Assembly (NCBI RefSeq): GCF_001884045.1
Contig: NZ_MACF01000071.1
Span: 186,001-250,000, forward strand
Direction: 5' to 3'
Length of the DNA: 64,000 nt
From: Bacillus mobilis
GTDB taxonomy: Bacteria > Bacillota > Bacilli > Bacillales > Bacillaceae_G
In this document: positions 1 through 7,912 of the stretch, one piece after another
Layout: every line of letters starts with the position of its first letter
Numbering within the stretch: the stretch's first letter is position 1
Translations under genes and position numbers: made by a program
The notes under the pieces: generated by a model
Told to the model about the DNA's origin: nothing
What the model saw: the letters and a program-made list of their open reading frames with translations, nothing else
Database searches by the model: none

Positions 1-235
1 CACATCGTATGGGACCCTATTAAGCACTGACCGCTACATACATGGCTAGTTACTCTATTCCTATAAACAGAGTAGAGTTATACTCCAACTCTTCTAAAAC
101 TATCTTGGCCGCTCTCTTGTCCCATTTGCCTAAAACCAGCTCCATATCTCTGGTCTTGACATCGGATGGGGCTCTATTAAGCACCGACCGCCACCACGCA
201 TGGCTAGTTACTCTATTCCAGCTAAAAAGAAGCTT
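1..235. repeat. Two copies of a ~100-bp dispersed repeat downstream of cheV
   Basis: No credible gene is present here. Two related units can be aligned: the first is cut by the window edge (about 1-60) and the second runs about 140-218. Both contain CTATTAAGCAC (17-27 and 174-184) and end in TGGCTAGTTACTCTATTC (43-60 and 201-218), a period of about 158 bases. A similar pair lies at 1859-2018. The unit stops close to the cheV stop codon, next to an AAAAGAAGCTTTT stretch (about 225-237). It is probably a non-coding dispersed repeat of the type common in this bacterial group; the exact family was not identified. Confidence 0.6.
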
Positions 236-1144
236 TTAAAGCACTAACTTATCTACTAAGCCGATTAACTCTTGAATATCTGGCTTACTTACTTGAGCAT
301 TTGCCCCTACCGCTTCGCCTTTATGGAATAATTCATTTGTAATTAATGAAGAGAAAATAACGATTGGTAAACGATGCGTTACTTCACCATCTTTAATTAC
401 TTTCGTTAAATGGTGTCCATCCATTTTTGGCATTTCAATATCCGTAATGAGCAAGTGAATATGTTCAAACATTTTTTCCCCTTGCTCTTTCGCTAACTTC
501 TCAATTTGCGCTAACGCTTCTGCACCATTGCTGAAGAAGTTCATTTTCGTATATCCAGCTGATGATAATGTTTCTTCTAAAATTTGACGAAGCATTGCTG
601 AATCTTCCGCAATATAAATCACTTTTTCAGCACGATCTGTTTTTTGCTCTAATCCTGCAAGTGATTTATTATCATAACCAGTGTTGCTAATTTCGCAAAC
701 AATCTTTTCATAATCTAATAGTAAGATGATTTTTCCATCTAGTTTTACAATACCAGATGTCGTTTCTTCTAATCCCATAGACAATGATGCTGGCTCATCA
801 ATTTGTTCCCATGAAATACGTTGAATACGATGCACTTCATCCACACGGAAAATAACTTTCATTTGGTTTAACTCTGAAATGATAAATTTCGTTTGATCAA
901 GTGGCTTTGTCGATTTTAAATTAAGAGCTGTCGCTAAGTTAATAACAGGTAAAATTTCACCGCGGACTTGAACAACACCTTCAACTGCATGATGAGATTC
1001 TGGCACAGTTGTAACAGGGAATGGATTAATGATTTCACGTACTTTCATTACGTTAATACTAAATAGGTTTTCACCAACAGTATATGTAACAATCTCTAAT
1101 TCATTTGTTCCGCTTTCTAATAAAATACTTTGTGCTTGTGACAT
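236..1144 (-). CDS. cheV: Chemotaxis protein CheV (CheW domain plus response-regulator domain)
   Basis: CheV is a cytoplasmic adaptor that couples methyl-accepting receptors to CheA and takes part in adaptation through phosphorylation of its receiver domain. The 302-residue length is normal. Residues about 15-155 form a CheW-like domain (EIVTYTVGENLFSINVMKV, then GVVQVRGEILPVINL). Residues about 172-300 form a receiver domain with the acidic pair in YIAEDSAMLRQ, the phospho-acceptor Asp in LLITDIEMPKMDG and the conserved Lys in AQVSKPD. The start has a good GGGGAG ribosome site. A terminator-like hairpin at 1200-1242 separates it from the gene upstream, so it is probably transcribed separately. 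It is the last gene of the motility cluster inside the window. Confidence 0.95.
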   Translation of the reverse strand: MSQAQSILLESGTNELEIVTYTVGENLFSINVMKVREIINPFPVTTVPESHHAVEGVVQVRGEILPVINLATALNLKSTKPLDQTKFIISELNQMKVIFRVDEVHRIQRISWEQIDEPASLSMGLEETTSGIVKLDGKIILLLDYEKIVCEISNTGYDNKSLAGLEQKTDRAEKVIYIAEDSAMLRQILEETLSSAGYTKMNFFSNGAEALAQIEKLAKEQGEKMFEHIHLLITDIEMPKMDGHHLTKVIKDGEVTHRLPIVIFSSLITNELFHKGEAVGANAQVSKPDIQELIGLVDKLVL

Positions 1145-1199
1145 AAAGGTGTCGCTCCCCTTTCATTATTTCCGTATATCTAATTATTAAGCTTTATTA

Positions 1200-1242
1200 A
1201 AACGAAAAAGTCAACTACCTATCTGAAAAATATAGATAGTCG
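1200..1242 (-). terminator. Probable intrinsic terminator after the 1262 gene
   Basis: On the minus strand the arms at 1234-1242 and 1212-1224 pair (CGACTATCT with AGATAGGTAGTTG, one bulged G) and are followed by ACTTTTTCGTTTT. It lies just past the stop of the 1262 gene and before cheV. Confidence 0.55.
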
Positions 1243-1261
1243 AACGATTCATTTCTAGCAA

Positions 1262-1747
1262 TTAATCTTGTATAAACGAAGCAAGTGCCTCTAATAACAC
1301 TTCTTGGGCTCCTACAATTTCTGTCGGCATCGCTTCCCATTTTTTCGAAAGCTCTGTTTCTACTCTTATTCTTAACTCTGCGTTCATTACTTCTAGCACA
1401 TATTCTTTCGTCGCTATATCAACATCCAGTAGCGCAAGAGCATATAGTTCCGGATCATTTATTTTTTCAAATAATCGTTTTAATACTGCCGGTGCTATAT
1501 GTTTTAATTTTTCAATATGAATTTCTTTATCCGAAAATAGTAACTCATATTGAATAAACGTAACATTTTCTTTAATCACTTTAAAATAGCAATTATTTTT
1601 TTTATCATTTACAAAATAACCGTTCGAATCTGCAATAATACTCTCTACTTTACGAATTAAATCCGGCAAACTACTCGCCGCCATTACAGTCCGCTGCTCA
1701 ACCTCACTCGGCGAAATGAATGTAACGCGATACTTATTCTGCGCCAT
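1262..1747 (-). CDS. Small protein with a FliG-like C-terminal half, function unknown
   Basis: This 161-residue protein is not a standard flagellar component. The N-terminal 70 residues look like a small beta-rich domain (NKYRVTFISPSEVEQRTVMA). The C-terminal half has a helix pattern resembling the FliG motor-switch C-terminal domain: APAVLKRLFEKINDPELYAL, then LLDVDIATKEYVLEVMNAEL, then IVGAQEVLLEALASF, which matches the position of the DVEEAQ helix in FliG. This is similarity judged by eye. The start at 1747 is preferred because AGGAGAGG lies at proper distance; an upstream GTG at 1756 is possible. It sits between two genes of the hook end of the cluster and could be a motor-associated regulator. 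Confidence 0.75.
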   Translation of the reverse strand: MAQNKYRVTFISPSEVEQRTVMAASSLPDLIRKVESIIADSNGYFVNDKKNNCYFKVIKENVTFIQYELLFSDKEIHIEKLKHIAPAVLKRLFEKINDPELYALALLDVDIATKEYVLEVMNAELRIRVETELSKKWEAMPTEIVGAQEVLLEALASFIQD

Positions 1748-2057
1748 CCTCCTCACCTCTCCTTTTATAGAAATTCAGTCTAATTGTATATAAACGTATT
1801 TTATACCACTGCTTCTAGACTAGGATAAATCCTATCGTCAACCGCTTTAGAACCACTCGATATCTCCGGCCTTACATACCAGTCAAGAATCTATTAAGTA
1901 CTAAGCGCCACTACACTTCGCTTACCTCTTCTTCAACTATCCTAGCAACTCTCCATATCTCTGGTCTTACACACCGGTCGAGACTCTATTAGGCACTGAC
2001 CGCTACCACACAATGTCAGGCCCTCTCTCAAAACCTAAAAAGAGCTTTTAAAGTCTT
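1748..2057. repeat. Gene-free stretch with two diverged copies of the dispersed repeat
   Basis: Two copies of the unit seen at 1-218 occur here. One is at 1859-1920 (TATCTCCGGCCTTACATACC then CTATTAAGTACTAAGCGCCA). The other is at 1952-2018 (CATATCTCTGGTCTTACACA then CTATTAGGCACTGACCGCTA). A weak hairpin around an AAAAAGAGCTTTT stretch (2038-2050) sits just beyond the 2058 stop codon, as also seen after cheV, and may act as a terminator. The remainder upstream of the 1262 gene (1748-1858) is AT-rich with no clear promoter. Confidence 0.6.
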
Positions 2058-2393
2058 TTAAGTACTTTTTAGTAACTCGATGTTATTGAACCAAAACGCT
2101 ATCTGCTGATCCGCAATATCCGGCAACGTAACAAAAAACTCACGACACTTCATTTCATCTTTAAACAGTTGATACTTCCAAACCTCATCGCTACCAACAC
2201 TTACGAAATAAAATTCGTGAATACGGCCGATGATTGCTTGTTTTTCACCAAATGAGTACGGAGGGACTTGCTTAATTTCAAATTGATCTGGTAAATATAC
2301 ATGCTCTTCTCGTTCCATTTTTAACACTTGCTCGGCAAGTTCACGTTTATTTTCGAAAAAAGGCAATTGTAAAATCCGCTCTTGTCTTGTCAT
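2058..2393 (-). CDS. Small conserved protein of unknown function (DUF3964-like)
   Basis: This 111-residue soluble protein has no signal peptide or membrane segment. It is rich in aromatic residues (ENKRELAEQVLKMEREEHVY, GRIHEFYFVSVGSDEVWKYQ, AFWFNNIELL). From memory it resembles the Bacillus-restricted DUF3964 family, but this was not checked. It follows flgE by about 50 bases in the same direction, so it may be cotranscribed with the hook genes; the link to motility is positional only. Confidence 0.7.
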   Translation of the reverse strand: MTRQERILQLPFFENKRELAEQVLKMEREEHVYLPDQFEIKQVPPYSFGEKQAIIGRIHEFYFVSVGSDEVWKYQLFKDEMKCREFFVTLPDIADQQIAFWFNNIELLKST

Positions 2394-2442
2394 ACGAATA
2401 AAAAACCCTTTCTACTACTTTACAATTTTTCTTTATTATATA

Positions 2443-3672
2443 TTATCGAATTAAGTTTACAACTTCATTTAATACTTCATCTGATACTTTAATTACTTTC
2501 GCATTTCCTTGGAATCCGCGTTGGTATAACATTAAGTCAACGAATTCTACAGATAAATCTACGTTTGCACCTTCTTGTGCACCACCACGTACTTTACCTG
2601 CGCCATTTTGACCAGATGCGCCAAGTGCTAAAATACCTGTTGTATTCGTCGCTGTATAGTTACCATTACCCGTTTTCATTAGTCCACCTTCGTTCGGGAA
2701 CATCGCAACAGCTAATTGGCCAGCTGACTTCATACTTCCATCAGAGTATTTTACCATTACGTATCCACCGTCAGCAATAAAGCAATCTTTAACAGTTGCT
2801 GCTGCTCTACCGTCTACATCTGTTACTGATAATGTTTTATCTGTCGGATGGTTTGTTAATTGACTAAAATCTAAATTTATCGTTCCGCCGTTAAACGGGA
2901 TAGCTGCTCCTTGTTGTACCGGATCTGGATTTCCAACTTTATTAAATTTCAAAGTACCTGTTGAACCTGCCCCTGTAACTTCTTCAAACTTAGGATCTTT
3001 TGCCGAGTCATTACGTCTTTGCACTTTATACGTATACTCGTGGTCATTCGTTTTCGTAAATTCTACACGCATCGTCCATGTATTACCGGCATCATCATAA
3101 AACGGTAAATCTTGCGTAATTTTACTTTCATTCACCGGGATATTCCCTTTAATTGTACCCTTCGTTGTTTGAATACCACCAATTGCAGTTCCCATCGGGA
3201 TTTGTAACGGTCCTGGAATGCCAGATAAATCAACTTCACCTGTTGCTTGGTTTGCAGGGTACGCAAATACGTATTGACCTTCTGTGTTCGTAATATAGTA
3301 ATCTGAAGATATTCCAAACGTACCTTTACGAGTAAATTCCATATTTCCGCCTGCCGAATCACCTACTACGAAGAAACCATTCCCTTCCATTGCCGCTTGT
3401 GTTTTACCACCAGTTAACGTAATCGTTCCATCACTATAGTCTGTAACCGTTCCGCTCATTTTTACACCGTTACCGATACTTTTCGGATTCGTTCCAGCAT
3501 ATTTATTGTCACCTTTTGAACCGATAGAATTGTTATATAGTAAATCATCAAACATAGCTTTTTGTTTTTTATAACCAACCGTTTGTGCATTGGCAATATT
3601 ATTTGAAGTTACACTTAATGCATTTTGTGTTGCATTCATTCCTGTAATACTTGTATATAACGCTTTAATCAT
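2443..3672 (-). CDS. flgE: Flagellar hook protein FlgE
   Basis: FlgE polymerises outside the cell into the hook that joins the rod to the filament. The 409-residue protein starts with the rod/hook N-terminal motif (ALYTSITGMNATQNALSVTS, then NNIANAQTVGYK) and ends with the matching C-terminal helix (GANVDLSVEFVDLMLYQRGF). These two ends form the coiled-coil core of the FlgB/C/E/K family. The middle is the surface-exposed domain. It has no cleaved signal, as expected for a type III export substrate. It directly follows flgD (16 bases), which supplies its capping protein, in the fliJ-fliK-flgD-flgE unit. Confidence 0.95.
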   Translation of the reverse strand: MIKALYTSITGMNATQNALSVTSNNIANAQTVGYKKQKAMFDDLLYNNSIGSKGDNKYAGTNPKSIGNGVKMSGTVTDYSDGTITLTGGKTQAAMEGNGFFVVGDSAGGNMEFTRKGTFGISSDYYITNTEGQYVFAYPANQATGEVDLSGIPGPLQIPMGTAIGGIQTTKGTIKGNIPVNESKITQDLPFYDDAGNTWTMRVEFTKTNDHEYTYKVQRRNDSAKDPKFEEVTGAGSTGTLKFNKVGNPDPVQQGAAIPFNGGTINLDFSQLTNHPTDKTLSVTDVDGRAAATVKDCFIADGGYVMVKYSDGSMKSAGQLAVAMFPNEGGLMKTGNGNYTATNTTGILALGASGQNGAGKVRGGAQEGANVDLSVEFVDLMLYQRGFQGNAKVIKVSDEVLNEVVNLIR

Positions 3673-3688
3673 AACGTATGGACACTCC

Positions 3689-4267
3689 TTATAAATTTGT
3701 AGTTTTTTCTTCTTCAGTTACTTTTGGATCATCCTTCTTTGCATCTTCTGGATTTGTTTCTCCAATTGGCTTATCAGACACTCTCTCAACGAAACGAAGA
3801 GATACAACTTTATTATCAATAACGAGCTGTACCTCATTATTTTCTGCGAGGCGAACTGTCTCTACTTGGCCAGTGACTTTTTTGCCATCACCGTCAACAC
3901 CTCTTACATACTTCCCTAAAAACTTCATTCCACCATCAAGCGCTGTCGAATACATTGTCGTTTTTAAAGAGTCTACTGCTTTCGTCATATTCTGTACTTG
4001 TTCCATAAGAGATAATTGTGCTGTTTGGTTCATCATTTGATTCATGTCCATCGCATTAAATGGATCTTGATGTTGAAAACTCGCTAAAAACAATTTTAGA
4101 AAATCATCTTTCCCCATTACACCAGGAGTCTTTTGTTCTCCTGCTGAAACTGCATTTGCTTGCCCTACTGCCGGTTGTGCACCATTAACAGATGCGTTCC
4201 TATTCTGTGCTCCTGCTTGCAACGGAATATGATTTGTACTCGTTGTATTTAATCCAACTGTTGGCAC
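3689..4267 (-). CDS. flgD: Flagellar hook-capping protein FlgD
   Basis: FlgD is the scaffold that caps the growing hook and is lost on completion. The 192-residue protein has the signature N-terminal block (MGKDDFLKLFLASFQHQDPF, then NAMDMNQMMNQTAQLSLMEQ) that defines the FlgD family. Next come MTKAVDSLKTTMYSTALDG and a short beta-rich region about residues 115-165. The last about 25 residues are charged and disordered (DAKKDDPKVTEEEKT). The length is near that of the short Gram-positive FlgD proteins. It lies between the hook-length protein and FlgE, with only three bases after the fliK-like stop. Confidence 0.93.
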   Translation of the reverse strand: MPTVGLNTTSTNHIPLQAGAQNRNASVNGAQPAVGQANAVSAGEQKTPGVMGKDDFLKLFLASFQHQDPFNAMDMNQMMNQTAQLSLMEQVQNMTKAVDSLKTTMYSTALDGGMKFLGKYVRGVDGDGKKVTGQVETVRLAENNEVQLVIDNKVVSLRFVERVSDKPIGETNPEDAKKDDPKVTEEEKTTNL

Positions 4268-4270
4268 GCT

Positions 4271-5395
4271 TTATTCCTCCAATAATCCCGCAAATTCTTT
4301 TGATTCTTGTTTCTCATGTTTCGTACTTGTTAATTGCTGCTTTTGCCTTTGCTCTTGTTCTCGCTGTTCTTTACGATTCTCATCTTTATCTGAATAGCTA
4401 ATTTGAATATTAATTTCTTTTTCTTTTAACTTTAGTCTCAATTCATCAAAAATGATTTCCACACGTTTTTTCGCATCGTGTTTTTCCATTTCTACGTGAA
4501 CATCAATTTGATCTCCATGTTTTTTCATAAACACTGTTAAAGTACCAAGTTTTTCTGGATTTAACTGAAATAAAACACGTTCTTGTTTCACTACAAACTT
4601 TTGTAGTGCCTCTACTTGTGCTTCCATTTTCTTTCCTAAGTCAGGCAATGAAACTTTCTCAGCGCCGCTATTGGATTTTCCTATTTGATCGGTACTCGTT
4701 GATTTATTTAATAACTCCGCACCCGCAGAATTTGAATCGTTTAATACATCACCTTCTGGCAGCTCTATCTTTACATCATCGCTCTCAGCTGTCGGAAGAT
4801 CTACATCTTTAGACTCTTCATGTTTCTTTGCAATATTACAAGTCTCTGTTTCTACAACTTTCAATACTTGCATCGTTTGCTCCGGCATCGTCACTTTATC
4901 TAATACCATTTGCATTGTATCTTCTAAACATATAGCATTTTTGATATTCATATTGGAAAGAAGCTCTTGTAATTGTTGTAATTCACCTGCGGGTAATTCG
5001 TTAAGTTTTATATTTCCATATTCTTTATATAGCTCTTGTATTTTTTGTATGTATTGATATAACAATTCTGGCTGCACACGTAATTGTTCAATTGCAACCA
5101 TTTGCTCAGATACAGCTAATAATAACTGTTCTGTCTCTTTTTTTTCTTCTTTCTTTACATTAGGCTCTTCTTTCGTTGCCGTTTTTTTAGAAAGAATGTT
5201 TTCTTTTCTATCTTCTGGTGCATCTTCTCGCTTTGTTTTCTCCGTTTTCGGCTGCTGTTTATTTTCCATCCTCATCGCACGATCGAATGAAGAATCTTCA
5301 CTTTTGGATTGTACTTCTAGCCCTTTTTCTTTTTGCGGAGGTAAACTCTGTTGCACCGGTAATACAGACTGTATCACTACATTCACCTCATCCAT
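4271..5395 (-). CDS. fliK: Hook-length control protein, FliK-like
   Basis: FliK is exported during hook growth and triggers the switch in export specificity from hook to filament subunits. The 374-residue protein has a long charged, low-complexity N-terminal half (Lys, Glu and Gln rich, about residues 20-110). A C-terminal domain about residues 255-350 carries the family pattern (RVLFQLNPEKLGTLTVFMKK, then VHVEMEKHDAKKRVEIIFDE, then LRLKLKEKEINIQISYSDK), matching the Flg_hook domain. The N-terminal half is too variable to help. It overlaps the fliJ-like gene by 8 bases and is followed at once by flgD, the conserved gene order. Confidence 0.85.
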   Translation of the reverse strand: MDEVNVVIQSVLPVQQSLPPQKEKGLEVQSKSEDSSFDRAMRMENKQQPKTEKTKREDAPEDRKENILSKKTATKEEPNVKKEEKKETEQLLLAVSEQMVAIEQLRVQPELLYQYIQKIQELYKEYGNIKLNELPAGELQQLQELLSNMNIKNAICLEDTMQMVLDKVTMPEQTMQVLKVVETETCNIAKKHEESKDVDLPTAESDDVKIELPEGDVLNDSNSAGAELLNKSTSTDQIGKSNSGAEKVSLPDLGKKMEAQVEALQKFVVKQERVLFQLNPEKLGTLTVFMKKHGDQIDVHVEMEKHDAKKRVEIIFDELRLKLKEKEINIQISYSDKDENRKEQREQEQRQKQQLTSTKHEKQESKEFAGLLEE

Positions 5396-5798
5396 TCATA
5401 CACATTTTCAAATCAAGAAGCATTTTTTCTTCCTGCTTTTCTCTTACTTTTGCAAGCTTTCTACAATCTTCTTGATACATCTCATCAATGACACGTTCTT
5501 TTTCTTTTACTTGTTCTAAAAGGCTTTCATTTTTTCGAATAAAATCTTCTGTTTTTTTAATTTTCCGATTCCATTCTTCTATTCTTTCAGGTGAAAACGT
5601 ATGTGAGGAAAGCATACCAGCCATAATACGTTGCCCAGTTTGTACGACTTTACTACGCGACTTCACAACATATAAATCATATTCTTTTTTTTGTTCTATT
5701 TTTCTTTTTTCAGCTGTTAATTCATACACTTCTTTCAAAATCTGTTCTTTTTCTTGATTTATTTGCAATTTTATCGTGTCGTACTGCTGCTTATCCAC
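5388..5798 (-). CDS. fliJ: FliJ-like coiled-coil export chaperone
   Basis: This 136-residue protein is almost entirely predicted coiled coil, rich in Lys, Glu and Gln (NQEKEQILKEVYELTAEKRK; FIRKNESLLEQVKEKERVID). FliJ proteins are poorly conserved helical hairpins of this length that act with the FliI ATPase in flagellar export, and the position between fliI and fliK fits. The start codon is GTG; AGGAAGGGG lies about 12 bases upstream, and a five-codon reading frame (ATG AAA ACA GGT GGA stop) overlaps the start. Unlike most clusters it is separated from fliI by a terminator and a candidate promoter. The identity rests on position and coiled-coil character, not on a diagnostic motif. Confidence 0.75.
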   Translation of the reverse strand: MDKQQYDTIKLQINQEKEQILKEVYELTAEKRKIEQKKEYDLYVVKSRSKVVQTGQRIMAGMLSSHTFSPERIEEWNRKIKKTEDFIRKNESLLEQVKEKERVIDEMYQEDCRKLAKVREKQEEKMLLDLKMCMNG

Positions 5799-5833
5799 CT
5801 GTTTTCATAGCCCCTTCCTATTATAACGCTCTC

Positions 5834-5868
5834 TTTTTCTATTATATAGTTTTTTTACAAAAAAATCT
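5834..5868 (-). promoter_or_regulatory. Candidate promoter with a MogR-like TTTT-N5-AAAA box before the fliJ-like gene
   Basis: On the minus strand a TATAAT sits at 5841-5846. Immediately upstream is a run of seven A or T on either side of AC/GT (5850-5865), which satisfies TTTT-N5-AAAA, the published recognition pattern of the motility repressor MogR. No good -35 hexamer is visible at 17 bases. The box would overlap the spacer and block polymerase. The promoter call is inference. Confidence 0.4.
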
Positions 5869-5891
5869 GTGAAATATTAAAAAACAAAAAA

Positions 5892-5919
5892 ATAAGACCT
5901 GCAGGGCGCGAGGTCTTAT
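5892..5919 (-). terminator. Intrinsic terminator overlapping the fliI stop codon
   Basis: Perfect 9-bp stem ATAAGACCT (5892-5900) with AGGTCTTAT (5911-5919) around a GC-rich loop, followed on the minus strand by TTTTTTTG. The fliI stop codon (5916-5918) lies within the stem. This is a strong rho-independent terminator in the middle of the flagellar cluster. Confidence 0.85.
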
Positions 5920-7220
5920 ACAATGTGGTGCACTGCTTGAACGATATCATCAAATTGGAAACGATCTGATCGACCTTGTTTTAAAAATGAATTTATACCT
6001 TCTACTTTATTTTTGCATTCAAAAACATAAGCATTTTCTTCATTTTCTTGAATCGTTCCTAATTTGAAATATAATTCATTTTCTTTATAAATAGATAAAA
6101 TTTTTCTCATTTCATTTGCCAGTTGCCAATGAGTTGGCGAAACGATTTCTTCCATAATCCTACTAACTGAATCTAGCACTGAAATAGCAGGGTAATGACT
6201 GAGTGTTGCAAGCTCACGTTTTAATACAATATGTCCATCTAAAATACCACGTGCTAAATCTGGTACAGGACCGTTTAAATCGTCTCCATCAACGAGCACA
6301 GTATAAATACCTGTTATAGACCCCTTTTGCGTTTTCCCGGATCGCTCTAACAGCTTCTTCATATAACTTTCCATTAAGAGTGTTTTACCACCAATCGGTA
6401 ACTCTTTAACGGCAATATCAACACTTCTACGTGCATCAGCAAAACGAGTAACAGAGTCCATCATAAGTAATACGTTATTGCCTTGGTCTCGGAAGTATTC
6501 AGCGATGGATGTTGCAAGCTTAGCTGCGCGAAGTTGCATAAGGTGACTTTCATCTGAAGTCGCTACGACAACGACGCTTTTTTTCATGCCTTCCTCACCT
6601 AATTCTTTTCGAATAAAGTCTTTTACTTCTCGGCCACGCTCTCCTACTAAACTAATAACGTTTATATCAGCTTTTGCATTTTTGGCAATCATTCCGAGTA
6701 AAGTAGATTTACCAACACCTGATCCAGCGAAAATACCAATCTTTTGACCGATGCCAATTGTTAGCATAGAATCAATGGATTTAATTCCGGTTTCAAATAC
6801 ATCTGTAATCTCTTCCCGTTCAAATGCATGAATAGGCGGAGCATCTAACTTTATTTTTTGCAATGGAATGTTTTCAGCGTTCTCATTTAATACTTCGCCA
6901 TTTGCACTTAACACTTTTCCGAGTAAATGATTTCCACGAGGGATAACAACATCTTCATCAATTAATGTAACGGAATCTCCGTAACATACCTTTTCTGTCT
7001 GTTCAAATGGGAGTAACATATTGTTTTCTTTTTCAATCGCAATTACTTCACATAAAACGCTATGTTCTCCAACGAGACAAACATCTCCGATTTTCGCCTT
7101 TGGCCCTTTTGCTACGAAAAACTGCTCTTGTACACTATGAACTTTACCGACTTTCGTATAAAACGGCGTTTCAATAAATGTATTCCATTTTTGGTTTTCA
7201 TTCATTAACAGTCGATTCAT
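5916..7220 (-). CDS. fliI: Flagellum-specific export ATPase FliI
   Basis: FliI is the cytoplasmic ATPase of the flagellar type III export apparatus, working with FliH and FliJ. The 434-residue protein is full length for the family and resembles the F1 beta subunit. It has an N-terminal beta domain (about 1-95), Walker A GIFAGSGVGKSTLLGMIAK (about 165-185), the ISLVGERGREVKDFI block, Walker B VLLMMDSVTRFADARR and the type III hallmark GSITGIYTVLVDGDDLNGPV. The C-terminal domain is helical. The start overlaps the fliH stop (ATGA), indicating translational coupling. A terminator begins inside its stop codon. Confidence 0.96.
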   Translation of the reverse strand: MNRLLMNENQKWNTFIETPFYTKVGKVHSVQEQFFVAKGPKAKIGDVCLVGEHSVLCEVIAIEKENNMLLPFEQTEKVCYGDSVTLIDEDVVIPRGNHLLGKVLSANGEVLNENAENIPLQKIKLDAPPIHAFEREEITDVFETGIKSIDSMLTIGIGQKIGIFAGSGVGKSTLLGMIAKNAKADINVISLVGERGREVKDFIRKELGEEGMKKSVVVVATSDESHLMQLRAAKLATSIAEYFRDQGNNVLLMMDSVTRFADARRSVDIAVKELPIGGKTLLMESYMKKLLERSGKTQKGSITGIYTVLVDGDDLNGPVPDLARGILDGHIVLKRELATLSHYPAISVLDSVSRIMEEIVSPTHWQLANEMRKILSIYKENELYFKLGTIQENEENAYVFECKNKVEGINSFLKQGRSDRFQFDDIVQAVHHIV

Positions 7221-7912
7221 ACATTTTGCTCCTCAAACAACTTCTCTTCTTCCCATTTCTGGCGAAGCTTCGCAAATATAGGTGCAAATTTAAATTCAAA
7301 GAACTCTTTCTCTTCTTCTAGAACAAATTCACCGAACTGTAAGGAGAAATCGTATTTCCATTCTACTAATTGTAGTAACCAATACTCTTTCGTATTTTCC
7401 TTCTCTTCTTGAATACGTTCAAAAGTTTCTGGATGTACGGTAATAACTAGTTTTTCAAACGAAGTAGGCAATGTTTGAACGATGCCCGTTAATATAGGTA
7501 ACACATCAAGTAATCTAGCATCTACTGCTTGATTCACAATTTTTTCTGCTAGTTGAAAAGATTGATCCCATAACAATTCCGTCCATTCGTATGCTGTTTC
7601 TTGTTGATCTTTTTGAAACTGCATATGTGCCGATTCTATCTCTTTCATCTGCTGCTGAACATGCATTTGAAATTCTTCCTGATCCTGTAATAACTGCTGA
7701 CGCTCTTGTTCTAACATTTGTTGTTCTTTCCTTAGCTGAGTCATTTCCGTATGTAACGATTGTTGCTGCGCAAGAAGTTCTTCATGATCCACTTGGATTT
7801 CTTCTTCTACGTGAGCTACTTTTGGTTTTGGAAATTGTAATTCATACGTTTCTTCAGAAAAAGAAACAGAATTCTTCGGAATTCTGTTTTTAAATAAGGA
7901 CATCATCTTCAC
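7217..7912 (-). CDS. fliH: Flagellar export regulator FliH
   Basis: FliH binds FliI as a dimer, restrains its ATPase activity and docks it at the C-ring. The 231-residue protein shows the expected layout: a long Gln/Glu coiled coil (LRKEQQMLEQERQQLLQDQE, about residues 50-110) and a C-terminal globular domain related to the V/F-type peripheral stalk (LAEKIVNQAVDARL, PTSFEKLVITVHPETFERIQ, VEWKYDFSLQFGEFVLEEE). It overlaps the end of fliG, and the listed start is a GTG with Met codons two and three codons later, any of which may be used. Sequence conservation in FliH is low, so position adds much of the weight. Confidence 0.88.
   Translation of the reverse strand: MKMMSLFKNRIPKNSVSFSEETYELQFPKPKVAHVEEEIQVDHEELLAQQQSLHTEMTQLRKEQQMLEQERQQLLQDQEEFQMHVQQQMKEIESAHMQFQKDQQETAYEWTELLWDQSFQLAEKIVNQAVDARLLDVLPILTGIVQTLPTSFEKLVITVHPETFERIQEEKENTKEYWLLQLVEWKYDFSLQFGEFVLEEEKEFFEFKFAPIFAKLRQKWEEEKLFEEQNV

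Noticed and set aside
1-2018. CRISPR array
   Set aside because: The repeated units are ~100 bases, imperfect, and not separated by uniform unique spacers; no cas genes are present.
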